Assembly: GCF_002252525.1 (NCBI RefSeq)
Contig: NZ_NNRM01000022.1
Coordinates: forward strand, 225,540 to 289,539
Reading direction: 5' to 3'
DNA from: Brucella pseudogrignonensis
GTDB taxonomy: Bacteria; Pseudomonadota; Alphaproteobacteria; Rhizobiales; Rhizobiaceae
Length of the DNA: 64,000 nucleotides
Shown here: in pieces, positions 9,260 to 18,831 of the stretch
How the letters are laid out: every line of letters begins with the position of its first letter
Position numbering within the stretch: the first letter of the stretch is position 1
Notes under the pieces: generated by a model
What the model saw: only the letters and a program-made list of their open reading frames with translations
What the model was told of the DNA's origin: nothing
Database searches by the model: none
Position numbers and translations under genes: made by a program

Positions 9260-9793
9260 TTAATTTTTGGCGATGCTGCCAACAGCGATATTATCGATGC
9301 GCTTGAGGCTCATACCGATTACCGGAACAAGTTCCTTCTCAACGCGGACCGAAACAGTCACATTCATAGTGTTCTTGTCGGCAACGCGAGCAAGCATCGC
9401 GCCATTGAGCTCTTTACGGTTAAGACCGAGAACCACCTTGTTGCCGGTTACGGAGCCAGAGGTAACGTTGAGGCCTTTACCTTCAGCGCCGTCATTAAAC
9501 TTGCCCGAATAGTTGGAGCCGACGCGCGTCACGGTTGCCTTCATAGGCTGCGAGAAAACACCAACGCGGCAAGAACCATCAAGCGTCATTCCAACCGCAT
9601 TGTCAGGGGTAGTGCCTGCGAGCGTGCAGACAAATTTTGTGCCCTTGTATTTTCCGGCAACAATTTCGCCCGGACCGGACCATTGGCCTTCAATCGTCTG
9701 AAAAAACTGTTCATCCTTGTCTGCAGCCAGAGCTGGCGCAGCAAAAAGCGATGCGGGCAGTAGCGTAAGGCATGCAGCGATGTAGTTTTTCAT
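9260..9793 (-). CDS. Conserved hypothetical secreted protein
   Basis: About 177 residues from the ATG at 9793. A frame open further upstream lacks a better start. The N-terminus MKNYIAACLTLLPASLFAAP followed by ALAAD is a clear signal peptide with an Ala-x-Ala cleavage site, so the product is periplasmic or outer-membrane associated. The mature part is small, Gly/Val/Asn-rich and probably beta-rich, with two cysteines (in FVCTLAG and GSCRVG) that could form a disulfide. I do not recognise a named family. It converges with folK. Confidence 0.75.
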   Translation of the reverse strand: MKNYIAACLTLLPASLFAAPALAADKDEQFFQTIEGQWSGPGEIVAGKYKGTKFVCTLAGTTPDNAVGMTLDGSCRVGVFSQPMKATVTRVGSNYSGKFNDGAEGKGLNVTSGSVTGNKVVLGLNRKELNGAMLARVADKNTMNVTVSVRVEKELVPVIGMSLKRIDNIAVGSIAKN

Positions 9794-9997
9794 ATTCAGC
9801 TCTGTCCCGGAATCTCGACCGCTAGGCACCATTCCAATAGATGATCTACAAACACTCCGCAACCGAACGTCAGGGTGTTTTGTTGGCGCAAGGATCACAG
9901 ATTCGAGCACCTGATAGTGAAGCTTATAATCGTTTCGAATGGTTAACGCTTCGTTTTCATGGCGGCTGAAGTCACAGAGATTATTGGGAAGAGCTCA

Positions 9998-11089
9998 TTA
10001 TTTTCGGTCAGTCGGCTTGTTGACCTTTTCACCATTGATGCGGGCAATATCACCAATAAAGTCGCCTACGCCGGGACGTTTTTCAGCATTGAACGGGAAG
10101 GGGCGTACAACATCCATCGCTGCAATCCCGATACGCGCAGTCATTAGGCCATTGACCACGCCTTCACCCAGTTTTGCGGAAAGACGCGATGCCAGACCAT
10201 GACCTATCAGCTGCTGGATAACGCTATCTCCCATAGCAATCGTTCCGGTAACGGCCAAATGCGCTACGACACGTCGCGCAAGCTTGAGAAAGCCCAATGT
10301 GCCGGGACGGCCACCATAGAGCTGTGACAATCGGCGTATAAGGCGTGCAGATTCAAAGATCACATAGCCAATATCAACAAGAGCCCGCGGGCTGATAGCT
10401 GTTACGATGGAAACACGCTTGGAAGCATTGAGAATGAGTGCGCGTGCCTCGCGATCAAGTGGTTTCAGAATTTCCGTTTCGGCAAGACGAATAAGATTAC
10501 GGCCATCGATGATTTCATCGGTCAGTCCATCAAGCATCTGACGGCCGCGAGCGGTTTCCGGCAAGCCGGCCGCTATTGTCCGTAATTCATCGACCGCCTT
10601 TCGCGCAGCGGCCATATCATCACGTTCCGCTGCATCGGCCGCGTCTTTGCGCAAATGTTGAACAGAGGCGAGCCGTCTTAATGCGATCAGCTCGCGCACG
10701 ATGATGGCGACGAAAGAAGCAAGCGCAATCATTGCAACGCCAAGCGCCGTCCAGCCGAGCCAGTCTGCGCGCGTGAAGAGCGCCTGAATGAGATCTTCGG
10801 TCCAGATGCCGATCGCAAATGAAACAAGGATGCCCAACGCACCAAACAATATTTTGCTCAACGACCATCGCCGGCGAGGCGGAGCTTCAAATGAAGGGTC
10901 CAGAACTTCCAGCTCTGCAGCCTCTTCATCCGTCAGGGCGAAGACATCGACCTCGGGAATGACCTTCTCAAGATCGGTAACCGCACGCGGGCGGCGCGGC
11001 GCATCATTCGGTGCTCCAGAGGGCGAAATCGTATCCGTCGGCTTTTGAACGGTAAATGCTGCGGGTTTGCGTGGAGGCTGTTCACTCAT
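9998..11089 (-). CDS. UPF0283 (YcjF-type, DUF697) inner-membrane protein
   Basis: A 363-residue protein with a charged cytoplasmic N-terminus of about 90 residues and two hydrophobic spans at about 98-118 (KILFGALGILVSFAIGIW and following) and 134-155. A C-terminal DUF697 region follows, with the segment IGHGLASRLSAKLGEGVVNG. This layout matches UPF0283/YcjF. It starts inside the stop of the upstream YcjX-type gene (4-bp overlap), the usual YcjX-YcjF pair. The family is often stress-linked; its biochemical role is unknown. Confidence 0.88.
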   Translation of the reverse strand: MSEQPPRKPAAFTVQKPTDTISPSGAPNDAPRRPRAVTDLEKVIPEVDVFALTDEEAAELEVLDPSFEAPPRRRWSLSKILFGALGILVSFAIGIWTEDLIQALFTRADWLGWTALGVAMIALASFVAIIVRELIALRRLASVQHLRKDAADAAERDDMAAARKAVDELRTIAAGLPETARGRQMLDGLTDEIIDGRNLIRLAETEILKPLDREARALILNASKRVSIVTAISPRALVDIGYVIFESARLIRRLSQLYGGRPGTLGFLKLARRVVAHLAVTGTIAMGDSVIQQLIGHGLASRLSAKLGEGVVNGLMTARIGIAAMDVVRPFPFNAEKRPGVGDFIGDIARINGEKVNKPTDRK

Positions 11090-12546
11090 GCCAGACGATC
11101 CCCGATTAGAAACTGCAATGCACGATCAAGCCGAATATGCGGCAACGAAAGCGTTATGCCTTCCGCCGTGCGCTCCAGCCGCGGAGGTCGGAAACGAACA
11201 AATCGAATGGCTGGTTCATCACTCGAAATCGATGGTTCGAATATTACATTAGGATTTTTTGGTAAATCACCGGGAAATATAGCTGTTTCTGTTTCACCGT
11301 CGAATATTTCAGCGTCGATACGCTCGCCTTCCAGCGGTGTTCCGATAATGACAGGCAAGGTATCCTTGCCTTCCTTTACTGTCGCCTCACGCGTGGCGCG
11401 GACAGCCGCCATAGCCAATACGTCGATATCGGCACCCGAAAAATCAGCGCGTTCAATCGCCCGCTCAACAAGACGGCGAACGATTGCCTGCAACCGGTCG
11501 TGGCTTTCGTGGTGAAGATGATCGGCCTTTGTAGCAGCAACCAGAATGCGTCCGATACGCCGCTGAATGAGCCCGGTCAGCAGATTTGCCCGCCCCGGAC
11601 GGAAACAGGAGAGAATATCGGTCAGCGCACGCTCCAGATCGGCAACCACAGCGCCACCGGCATTCATGGCCTGCATGGCATCGATGAGGATAATCTGTCG
11701 ATCAAGCCGCGCGATATGTTCCCGAAAAAATGGTTTGATCACATGCGTCTTATAGGCCTCGTAGCGACGCTCCATCATTGCGGCCAGACTGCCGGTTTTA
11801 AAATCGTCAGGTTTTAGGTCGGGTAGAGGGGCAAAAGTAAGCGCTGGCGAACCTTCAAGATCGCCAGGCATCAAAAAGCGCCCCGGAGGCAGAGTGGAGA
11901 GCGCACGCTCATCAGCTTTGCCTGCGCGCAGATAGGCAGTGAAGCTTTTGGCCAGCCTTTGCGCTGTCAGCTCATCTGCGTTTTCAGAGGGAACAATTGC
12001 TTTTGCTTCATTAATCCAAGCTTGAGCAAGATCGATATGCGTCGGCTCATGAGCCAGAGCGAAGGAGTCTGCACTGAACTCACCATAGGTTTTGCCCAGC
12101 AAGGGCAGATCAAGCAGCCATTCGCCGGGGTAGTCGACAATATCTACCGAAAGTCGCCCCGGTGATAGCCAGCGCCCCCAGACAGAAGCTGTTTCATATT
12201 CGATTGTCAGACGGAGTTGTGAAATGGCACGCGTAGAATCCGGCCAGATACGCTCGTCAAGCAGTGCCGAAAGATGCTCTTCATATTGAAAACGCGGAAC
12301 TGCATCATCGGGCTGCGGCTCAAGCATGGAACGCGAGATGCGTCCCGACTTGTAAGCTTCAAACAGGGGCAGGCGACCGCCATGCACCATATTATGCACC
12401 AGAGCCGTGATGAAAACCGTTTTACCAGCGCGAGAAAGCCCTGTTACCCCCAATCTCAGCGACGGAGACATCAAGCCTGTGGCTCGGTCTGTCAGCGTGT
12501 CGAGCGCGATCCTTGCTTCATCGCCGAAACTGGTCAGTTTTGCCAA
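11086..12546 (-). CDS. YcjX-family (DUF463) P-loop NTPase
   Basis: A 486-residue cytoplasmic protein with a Walker A motif GLSRAGKT at about residues 36-43. The family signature VDIVDYPGEWLLDLPLL occurs near residue 135 and a later IILIDAMQAMNAGG segment resembles a Walker B region. The C-terminus NPNVIFEPSISSDEP and PHIRLDRALQFLIGDRLA are typical of YcjX proteins. Translationally coupled to the UPF0283 gene. The function is unknown, though a GTPase role is expected from the fold. Confidence 0.9.
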   Translation of the reverse strand: MAKLTSFGDEARIALDTLTDRATGLMSPSLRLGVTGLSRAGKTVFITALVHNMVHGGRLPLFEAYKSGRISRSMLEPQPDDAVPRFQYEEHLSALLDERIWPDSTRAISQLRLTIEYETASVWGRWLSPGRLSVDIVDYPGEWLLDLPLLGKTYGEFSADSFALAHEPTHIDLAQAWINEAKAIVPSENADELTAQRLAKSFTAYLRAGKADERALSTLPPGRFLMPGDLEGSPALTFAPLPDLKPDDFKTGSLAAMMERRYEAYKTHVIKPFFREHIARLDRQIILIDAMQAMNAGGAVVADLERALTDILSCFRPGRANLLTGLIQRRIGRILVAATKADHLHHESHDRLQAIVRRLVERAIERADFSGADIDVLAMAAVRATREATVKEGKDTLPVIIGTPLEGERIDAEIFDGETETAIFPGDLPKNPNVIFEPSISSDEPAIRFVRFRPPRLERTAEGITLSLPHIRLDRALQFLIGDRLA

Positions 12547-12641
12547 TTGTTTCCTCGTGAAAATTACGTCCTGTCACAGCCATAGATAGGAATTCATGAG
12601 CCGTATCAACAAGGAGGCCGCAGATAGAATGATGAAGCGTC

Positions 12642-13142
12642 TTAACGCGGCAAAGGAAAATTCTCCAGAAAACCACGATCACGCGCGATTTCCGATAGCG
12701 GCCCATCGAAGGTTATTGTCGCAAGAGCAGCGGTAGGAAAGCCAGCTTCAAGACGCGAAAGGCTCGAAGGTTCACCGTCGCCACATAGCGCCAAAGCCAA
12801 ATCTTCTATGCTGGGATTATGCCCAACAAGCATGAGTTGATCAGAGGCGGCATTGTTCTTGATGGCCTTCATGTATTCTCCTGCGCCACCGCTATAGATT
12901 GTTTCATCGACAACGGTTTCAACATCAATACCAAGCCGCTCAATAAGCCCAAACGCCGTTTCGCGTGTCCGACAGGAGGCGGAGAGCACAACCCTGTCAG
13001 GCAAAATACCAGACATCTTCATAGCTTGTGCCAACTGGTCCAGTGAGGAAATACCTTCCTCATCCAGCGGCCTGTCGAAGTCTTTCATCGCGGGCTTGGC
13101 CCAAATTGCCTTGGCATGACGGAGTAGAAAAAGGCGACTCAT
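12642..13142 (-). CDS. SixA-like phosphohistidine phosphatase
   Basis: About 166 residues from the ATG at 13142, chosen because the family begins directly with the catalytic strand MSRLFLLRHAKA. The RHAK motif supplies the nucleophilic His of the histidine phosphatase superfamily. The second catalytic His is in MLVGHNPSIEDLA. The short single-domain length fits SixA, which removes phosphate from histidine-phosphotransfer domains. A partner phosphorelay cannot be inferred from the neighbours. Confidence 0.88.
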   Translation of the reverse strand: MSRLFLLRHAKAIWAKPAMKDFDRPLDEEGISSLDQLAQAMKMSGILPDRVVLSASCRTRETAFGLIERLGIDVETVVDETIYSGGAGEYMKAIKNNAASDQLMLVGHNPSIEDLALALCGDGEPSSLSRLEAGFPTAALATITFDGPLSEIARDRGFLENFPLPR

Positions 13143-13539
13143 GAAAGGCTCCAAACAACATTTTGAGGCTTCTGAAGCGTAATCCATGCCACAATTTCTG
13201 CAAGATTGCTCCCACCACCTGCAGTTTCAGACGATTTTTCGACGAACACTCACAATATACACAGGTAGTTTTGCTGCAATAATGGGCAAAAACGAGAGCA
13301 TAGGCTATGCTAATTCGGCAATTATATTTCTTAAGCAGCAACCGATCTAAAATATTGAAGTTTTTTACGAAAACAAAATTGAATTAATTATCTGTGTTTT
13401 AAAAAATGCTTATTTTTTCATCAAAATCACACAATTTTGATGAATTAAAAAGTAGTGAGACGCGTGTGTTTGATGTTGTGTCCTTGTTGCGATCGACTTA
13501 TATAACCGCTCGCGTCTCCTAGATGTGGGGTGATTCAGA
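13143..13539. other. Divergent promoter region between sixA-like gene and dksA
   Basis: Nearly 400 bp without a supported gene. The 170 bp before dksA are strongly AT-rich with several A-tracts. A TATATAA element at 13499-13505 could be part of a -10 region for dksA, but no well-spaced -35 box stands out. Confidence 0.4.
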
Positions 13540-13956
13540 ATGAGTGAATTGATCGACCTTGACTATAGGCCCACTGAAGACGAGCCGTTCATGAATGAAC
13601 GGCAGAAGTCTTACTTTCGTGCAAAACTTGTTGCATGGAAGAATGATATTCTGCGCGAAGCGCGCGAAACATTAGAAGCGCTGCAGCAGGAAAATGCAAA
13701 TCACCCGGACCTGGCGGATAGGGCATCCTCCGAAACGGATCGGGCAATTGAACTTCGCGCTCGCGACAGACAGCGCAAACTGATTTCCAAAATCGATGCA
13801 GCTCTCGGCCGTATTGACGAGGGGACCTATGGTTTTTGTGAGGAGACCGGCGATCCTATCAGTTTAAAACGACTTGATGCACGACCAATCGCAACGCTTT
13901 CTATTGAAGCACAAGAGCGCCACGAGCGCCGCGAAAAGGTCTATCGCGACGATTGA
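13540..13956 (+). CDS. dksA: DksA/TraR-family RNA polymerase-binding regulator, single-cysteine type
   Basis: A 138-residue protein. The coiled-coil arm (about residues 20-90) carries the DLADRASSETDRA tip region with the acidic residues used in the polymerase secondary channel. The globular end has GTYGFCEETGDPISLKRL. The classical CxxC...CxxC zinc finger is reduced to one cysteine (C99 region), as reported for some alphaproteobacterial DksA proteins such as that of Rhodobacter. Function as a ppGpp-linked transcription regulator is established for the family. Followed by a strong terminator. Confidence 0.93.
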   Translation: MSELIDLDYRPTEDEPFMNERQKSYFRAKLVAWKNDILREARETLEALQQENANHPDLADRASSETDRAIELRARDRQRKLISKIDAALGRIDEGTYGFCEETGDPISLKRLDARPIATLSIEAQERHERREKVYRDD

Positions 13957-13983
13957 TCTTCATCCAGTCGAATAAGAAATTTC

Positions 13984-14012
13984 AAGGCTGCGGTTTACCG
14001 CAGCCTTTTTTA
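13984..14012 (+). terminator. Terminator of dksA
   Basis: A perfect 10-bp stem (AAGGCTGCGG with CCGCAGCCTT, loop TTTA) followed by a T-run, 28 bp after the dksA stop codon. Confidence 0.92.
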
Positions 14013-14552
14013 TTGGTTGGTTCTACTGCTGAAAAGAAAAAGTCACCGGTCTATTCGACGGATTGTCGTCATTCTTGAACCTAGCTCGGATGGCATCAAT
14101 TAAGGCGCCAGCAGTGCTAACTGCTTTCCGATTTTACTTTTCATCATCGCTCACTTATCAGCCCTTACCCGTTCAATCTCTTCGGGAGAAAATACGGATT
14201 AATCCGGCAACTGCGCTTCGATTACTGAATAATACACGTCCCCGGCCAATCGCGGCATGATCGATTGGCACAGCCAGTAACGACAGCCGTAAACGCGATT
14301 AGGCAAATAAGGATTGTTATTCTTTTCATATATGCTGCCCCGCTAAATTCTCGTCGCTCCAACACAGATTTATATCAGGGATACGTGTAGATTGCCGGTG
14401 CTGAAAGCCGCATACGTTTTGAATAATACCAAGAGACCGAAGACGGGCCATCACAAAGCCTAAAACGACAAGCGTTCCCGCTAAGCCAGTTCTACCTTGC
14501 AAACTCTCAACATAGATACCACTCGCGATCAAAGTCGCCACTCGGGCTTAAC
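14013..14552. other. Intergenic region without a supported gene
   Basis: About 540 bp with mixed codon character. A minus-strand frame at 14326-14541 (71 codons, one possible membrane segment) is the only candidate. It lacks a clear RBS and I do not recognise its product. Confidence 0.4.
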
Positions 14553-14583
14553 CAAAAACTCCTGAGTCATGCTCAGGAGTTTG
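14553..14583 (-). terminator. Terminator of the FliO-like gene
   Basis: A perfect 10-bp stem (AACTCCTGAG with CTCAGGAGTT, loop TCATG) with a T-run on the minus strand, directly downstream of the minus-strand stop at 14598. Confidence 0.9.
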
Positions 14584-14597
14584 GTATTATCCGCAAA

Positions 14598-15845
14598 TCA
14601 GAATTTGCGTGTTTCGTCCTTGGTCAGTTCACCAAGCAGCTTTTCCATTTCGTCCTCGATATCGTCGCTTGGCTTGCCACCGTTCGGCGAAATATCGAGA
14701 GATCCTAGAAGTTCTTCTTCAAAAATATCGACTTCCAGCATTTCCGGCTCTTTGTTGCCAGATGTGGCAGACGTATCGGTTTCGAGATCTGCCATGATCG
14801 CGTCATGCAGTGCTCCGCCCAGATCTTCGAGACCATCGTCTGTTTCTGTTTCTTGATCAGAAACAACAGCTACAGGTTCCAATTTCGGGGCTGCAGGCGT
14901 GAAATCAGGCGCTGATGAGGTTGTGACTGCAGGGCTCTGGAGAATGTCGCCAATCTCTGGTGCCGGGGTTTTCGCGCTTGGCGTCACTTCACGCTCAGGC
15001 GTCACGCTACCAAGATCAGCTGCAGCAACCGTTGCTGCTGCGGCTGCACTGGCACCAAGACCTGATGTCGAACTCAAAACACCACGCGAAACCTGGCTAA
15101 GCGGATAGGCAGGATGCAAACGCGGTGCCTGCGGCTGCTCTGCAGGGCGTGCAGCAGGAAGAACGGTGCGTGGCTGTGGGGGATAGTTCGGCGTTGGACG
15201 GGGCGGCTGCTGAGGACGGGCTGGCGCAACCGGCGTTTCAGAAACCTTTGGCGCCTGAGGCGTTACTGGAGGCACAGGAGGGCGCGGAGGCGCACGGAAT
15301 TGCGGCGTTTCGGGTGCAGCCTGTTGCACAGGCGTTTCACGGACTGGCTCGGGCTTGCGTTGAACAGACGTATCAATTGGAGAATTGAGCTGAATGGCTT
15401 CGTCTTTTTGAATCGTCTGCTGGCTCTGCTGGGAAAGGGCCGGGCGCTCGCTTACCTCAGTTGTGATGCTGGCTTCGTGCTGGCGAAAACGTTCGATATG
15501 TTCCGGTTCGATACGTGACGCTTGCGACCGCGCGTTGGCGCGCGATTCCATAACGATGTTCTGTTCAACAACGACATCTGTCGGACCACCGATGAGTAGA
15601 AGGTGTTCAACATCGTCGCGACGAATAAGAACGAGTTTACGACGGCTGTCGACCGCCGCTGCATCCATCACTGAAAGTCTAGGCTGGCGTCCTGTTCGAC
15701 CGTTCGTGGCAAAAGTCCCGCCTCCAAAGCGACGGATAATACTAAGAACAACGAAAATTCCGCCAAGAATGATCGCAAAAATAAGGATAAAGCCGACAAT
15801 ATTTGCGGCACTTTCTCCAACAAGACCGCTGAGCCATTCCTTCAT
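14598..15845 (-). CDS. FliO-like single-span membrane protein with long Pro-rich tail
   Basis: A 415-residue protein. One transmembrane helix lies at about residues 16-38 (ANIVGFILIFAIILGGIFVV). A FliO-type domain follows (about 55-100, KLVLIRRDDVEHLLLIGGP then TDVVVEQNI), which is the conserved part of flagellar biosynthesis protein FliO. Residues about 110-330 are low-complexity and rich in Pro, Ala and Gln, and the last 80 residues are acidic. FliO is a membrane chaperone of the flagellar export gate, but no flagellar gene is near. Many alphaproteobacteria carry such a stand-alone paralogue of unknown role. The domain match is good; a flagellar function is not supported. Confidence 0.7.
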   Translation of the reverse strand: MKEWLSGLVGESAANIVGFILIFAIILGGIFVVLSIIRRFGGGTFATNGRTGRQPRLSVMDAAAVDSRRKLVLIRRDDVEHLLLIGGPTDVVVEQNIVMESRANARSQASRIEPEHIERFRQHEASITTEVSERPALSQQSQQTIQKDEAIQLNSPIDTSVQRKPEPVRETPVQQAAPETPQFRAPPRPPVPPVTPQAPKVSETPVAPARPQQPPRPTPNYPPQPRTVLPAARPAEQPQAPRLHPAYPLSQVSRGVLSSTSGLGASAAAAATVAAADLGSVTPEREVTPSAKTPAPEIGDILQSPAVTTSSAPDFTPAAPKLEPVAVVSDQETETDDGLEDLGGALHDAIMADLETDTSATSGNKEPEMLEVDIFEEELLGSLDISPNGGKPSDDIEDEMEKLLGELTKDETRKF

Positions 15846-16162
15846 GCGGGTAACCCTCTCATACTAAAAACGAATAATGTCCAGTCGATGAAGCCACACT
15901 TCCCCGCGCTCCATCTACTGCGACAACACATATCTCGCAGAACACTAGTTCAATTTGCCTGACTTGGGAATGTTCCATCAATTTACGAGAAACATATGAT
16001 CCCCAGCCAAAACAGTGCAAAACACATTGGTTCATGCTGTTTTGAGGTCGGGATGCTTGTGCTGTCAGGCAATTAACGCATTCTGCGAATCGGATATACC
16101 CTGCAATATGCGTCAAAATCTGGCACAAGACATAAAGCAGGGAACGTGATTGGTTTTGCTTG
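15846..16162. other. Divergent intergenic region upstream of cckA
   Basis: About 320 bp between the FliO-like gene and the cckA region. It presumably contains both promoters. No gene or strong hairpin was recognised. Confidence 0.4.
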
Positions 16163-16258
16163 ATGAATAAGATAGCGCTTGAGCTGGAAGAAACGGCGAA
16201 CGGACGGTTTATCGTCCATGCAGTTCAGCCAAATAGCATGAAAGGGCAGTGGGCCTGA
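16163..16258 (+). CDS. Possible 31-residue leader peptide overlapping cckA
   Basis: A short frame starts at ATG 16163 (MNKIALELEETANGRF...) and ends in a TGA that overlaps the ATG of cckA (TGATG at 16256-16260). The arrangement would allow translational coupling, with the purines AAAGGG just before the junction. Codon use looks ordinary for the genome, but the start has only a weak RBS. Too short to identify. Confidence 0.3.
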   Translation: MNKIALELEETANGRFIVHAVQPNSMKGQWA

Positions 16259-18828
16259 TGTCGCGACAGACGGACAATAATTATCCGAAACCGCTCGTCA
16301 TGCCGAAGCGTGGCTCAAGTGCAGCTCTGCGGCTTTTGATTATCGGCGTCGTGTTGACGGTCGCAGCGCTCGTCTATTTTGTATTCCGCGACCAGCTTGG
16401 TGATGGCTTCGCCATCATACTCATGGGCATTCTGTCCATGATCGGCGTTTTCTATCTCTTTGGCGCAGCAACTGGGCTGATCCATTTCAGCCAGCGGCAT
16501 GGTGAGCAGGATCTCGCACACACTTTCATGGATACGTTGCCTGAAGGCACTGTTATTTCGGATGCTCGCGGCCAGATCGTTTATGCAAACCACGCCTATG
16601 CGGGCATGACTGGTATTGCGAGCGCTGATGGTATTCGGTCGCTCGATAATATTCTGACCAGTGAGCCAGCCGCCTCTGACGCTATTTATCGCCTCACAAA
16701 TGCAGTTCGCGACGGTCATTCGGCGCAGGAAGAAGTACGCATTTCCGGCGGCCTCTCGCGTGAAGGTCAAAGTTCAGCCGCGCCCGTCTGGTATCGGATC
16801 AAGGCGCGCCCTGTTGATGGCGGACAGGATTTTAAGGGACAACTCGTCGCCTGGCAGATTGCTGATATTTCCGATGAACGCGCCGAACAGGAGCGCTTTT
16901 TTCAGGAACTGCAGGAAGCGATCAACCACCTCGATCACGCACCAGCAGGCTTCTTCTCGGCTGATCCTTCAGGCCGGATCATCTATCTCAATGCGACGCT
17001 CGCCGAATGGCTTGGCGTTGACCTGACACAGTTCACACCCGGCTCGCTTACGCTCAATGACATTGTTGCGGGCAGTGGCATGGCATTGATCAAAGCCGTC
17101 AAAGCAGAGCCAGGCACCAGCCGTAACACAGTCATCGATCTTGATCTTATCAAGCGCAATGGCCAGAGCCTCGCTGTTCGCTTTTATCACCGCGTTCAGG
17201 CCGCTCGTGATGGCACGCGTGGCACAAGCCGTACAATCGTGCTGGATCGTGCCGAGGGCGAGGATTCATCGGCAGCATTGCGTTCCGCTGAAGTACGTTT
17301 CACGCGCTTCTTCAATTCGGCTCCAATGGCCATTGCAGCAGTGGATGCTGAAGGTCATACGCTGCGGACCAATGCGCGCTTCCTCGATATTTTCGCCCCT
17401 GTGGTTGATCGCGATGCGGTCGATAATCGCGTCAAGCTTGAAAATGTCGTTCATGAACGCGACCGCGAAACCTTCAATAAGGCACTGGCTGCAGCCTTTG
17501 CAGGGCAGGCCAGTATCTCGCCTGTCGACACGGTTCTGCCGGGTAATGAAGACCGTCACATTCGCTTCTATATGAGTGCTGTCACCGATCTTGGTGAAAC
17601 AAGCGAAGAAGCAGCGATCATTTCTGCTGTCGAAACCACTGAGCAGAAGGCGCTTGAAAATCAGATGGCGCAGAGCCAGAAGATGCAGGCTGTCGGTCAG
17701 CTTGCTGGTGGTATCGCGCACGACTTCAACAATGTGCTGACCGCGATCATCATGTCTTCGGATTTGCTGCTGAGCAATTACCGCGCTTCCGATCCGTCCT
17801 TCCCGGACATCATGAACATCAAGCAGAACGCCAATCGTGCAGCCTCGCTCGTGCGGCAGCTGCTCGCGTTCTCGCGCCGTCAGACGCTCCGCCCGGAGGT
17901 TCTCGATCTTACAGACGTTCTGGCCGATCTGCGTATGCTTCTCGCGCGTCTTGTCGGCAAGGATATTGGCCTCAAGATCGAACACGGACGCGATGTCTGG
18001 CCTGTTAAGGCCGATCTTGGTCAATTCGAACAGGTTGCCGTCAATCTCGCTGTAAACGCCCGCGACGCGATGCCGGAGGGCGGCGAGATCACACTGCGCA
18101 CACGCAATGTCAAAGCGAACGAAGCAGCAAAGCTCAACTATCGTGATCTGCCAGAAGCCGACTATGTAGTCTTTGAAGTTGAAGACACCGGCACGGGTAT
18201 CCCAGCCGATGTGCTCGAAAAAATCTTCGAGCCATTCTTCACGACAAAGGAAGTCGGAAAGGGCACCGGTCTTGGTCTCTCGATGGTCTATGGCATCATC
18301 AAGCAGACCGGCGGCTTCATCTATTGCGATTCCGAGGTTGGAAAAGGCACGACGTTCAAAATCTTCCTGCCACGCCATATTGAAGAAAAGGGCGCAGACA
18401 ATGCACCCGTGGCGGTCAAGGAAAAGAAGATCGAAAAGGCTGCCGATCTTTCCGGTTCCGCAACTGTGCTTCTCGTTGAAGACGAAGACGCGGTGCGCAT
18501 GGGCGGCGTACGTGCGCTGCAATCTCGCGGCTATACCGTGCACGAAGCAGCATCCGGTGTTGAAGCACTCGAGGTGCTTGAAGAGCTGAACGGTCAGGTG
18601 GACATCGTCGTCTCCGACGTTGTGATGCCGGAAATGGACGGACCGACTCTGTTGCGCGAATTGCGCAAGACGCATCCAGACATCAAGTTCATCTTTGTTT
18701 CGGGCTATGCAGAAGACGCTTTTGCACGCAATCTGCCGGCCGATGCCAAGTTTGGATTCCTGCCAAAGCCTTTCTCTCTCAAGCAGTTAGCAACTGCTGT
18801 TAAAGAAATGCTGGAGAAAGAAGATTGA
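16258..18828 (+). CDS. cckA: Hybrid sensor histidine kinase CckA
   Basis: About 856 residues from ATG 16258; an in-frame GTG at 16249 would add three. Two adjacent transmembrane helices occupy residues about 24-70. Several PAS domains follow (about 85-470, for example [20 protein letters not shown]). The dimerisation helix carries the phosphorylated His in [15 protein letters not shown] (about H488). The ATPase domain shows an N-box ([11 protein letters not shown]), DTGTGIP and [13 protein letters not shown] receiver domain at the end has Asp in [10 protein letters not shown] (about D787). CckA feeds phosphate through ChpT to CtrA, controlling the alphaproteobacterial cell cycle. ChpT and CtrA are not in this window. 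Confidence 0.95.
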   Translation: MSRQTDNNYPKPLVMPKRGSSAALRLLIIGVVLTVAALVYFVFRDQLGDGFAIILMGILSMIGVFYLFGAATGLIHFSQRHGEQDLAHTFMDTLPEGTVISDARGQIVYANHAYAGMTGIASADGIRSLDNILTSEPAASDAIYRLTNAVRDGHSAQEEVRISGGLSREGQSSAAPVWYRIKARPVDGGQDFKGQLVAWQIADISDERAEQERFFQELQEAINHLDHAPAGFFSADPSGRIIYLNATLAEWLGVDLTQFTPGSLTLNDIVAGSGMALIKAVKAEPGTSRNTVIDLDLIKRNGQSLAVRFYHRVQAARDGTRGTSRTIVLDRAEGEDSSAALRSAEVRFTRFFNSAPMAIAAVDAEGHTLRTNARFLDIFAPVVDRDAVDNRVKLENVVHERDRETFNKALAAAFAGQASISPVDTVLPGNEDRHIRFYMSAVTDLGETSEEAAIISAVETTEQKALENQMAQSQKMQAVGQLAGGIAHDFNNVLTAIIMSSDLLLSNYRASDPSFPDIMNIKQNANRAASLVRQLLAFSRRQTLRPEVLDLTDVLADLRMLLARLVGKDIGLKIEHGRDVWPVKADLGQFEQVAVNLAVNARDAMPEGGEITLRTRNVKANEAAKLNYRDLPEADYVVFEVEDTGTGIPADVLEKIFEPFFTTKEVGKGTGLGLSMVYGIIKQTGGFIYCDSEVGKGTTFKIFLPRHIEEKGADNAPVAVKEKKIEKAADLSGSATVLLVEDEDAVRMGGVRALQSRGYTVHEAASGVEALEVLEELNGQVDIVVSDVVMPEMDGPTLLRELRKTHPDIKFIFVSGYAEDAFARNLPADAKFGFLPKPFSLKQLATAVKEMLEKED

Positions 18829-18831
18829 TGT

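Noticed and set aside
14326-14541. 71-codon minus-strand frame between dksA and the FliO-like gene
   Set aside because: One possible membrane helix but no RBS and no recognised family; left as an open possibility in the intergenic entry.
17266-18675. 469-codon minus-strand frame opposite cckA
   Set aside because: Antisense to a clear CckA kinase; composition (Cys/His/Arg-rich) is that of a shadow frame.
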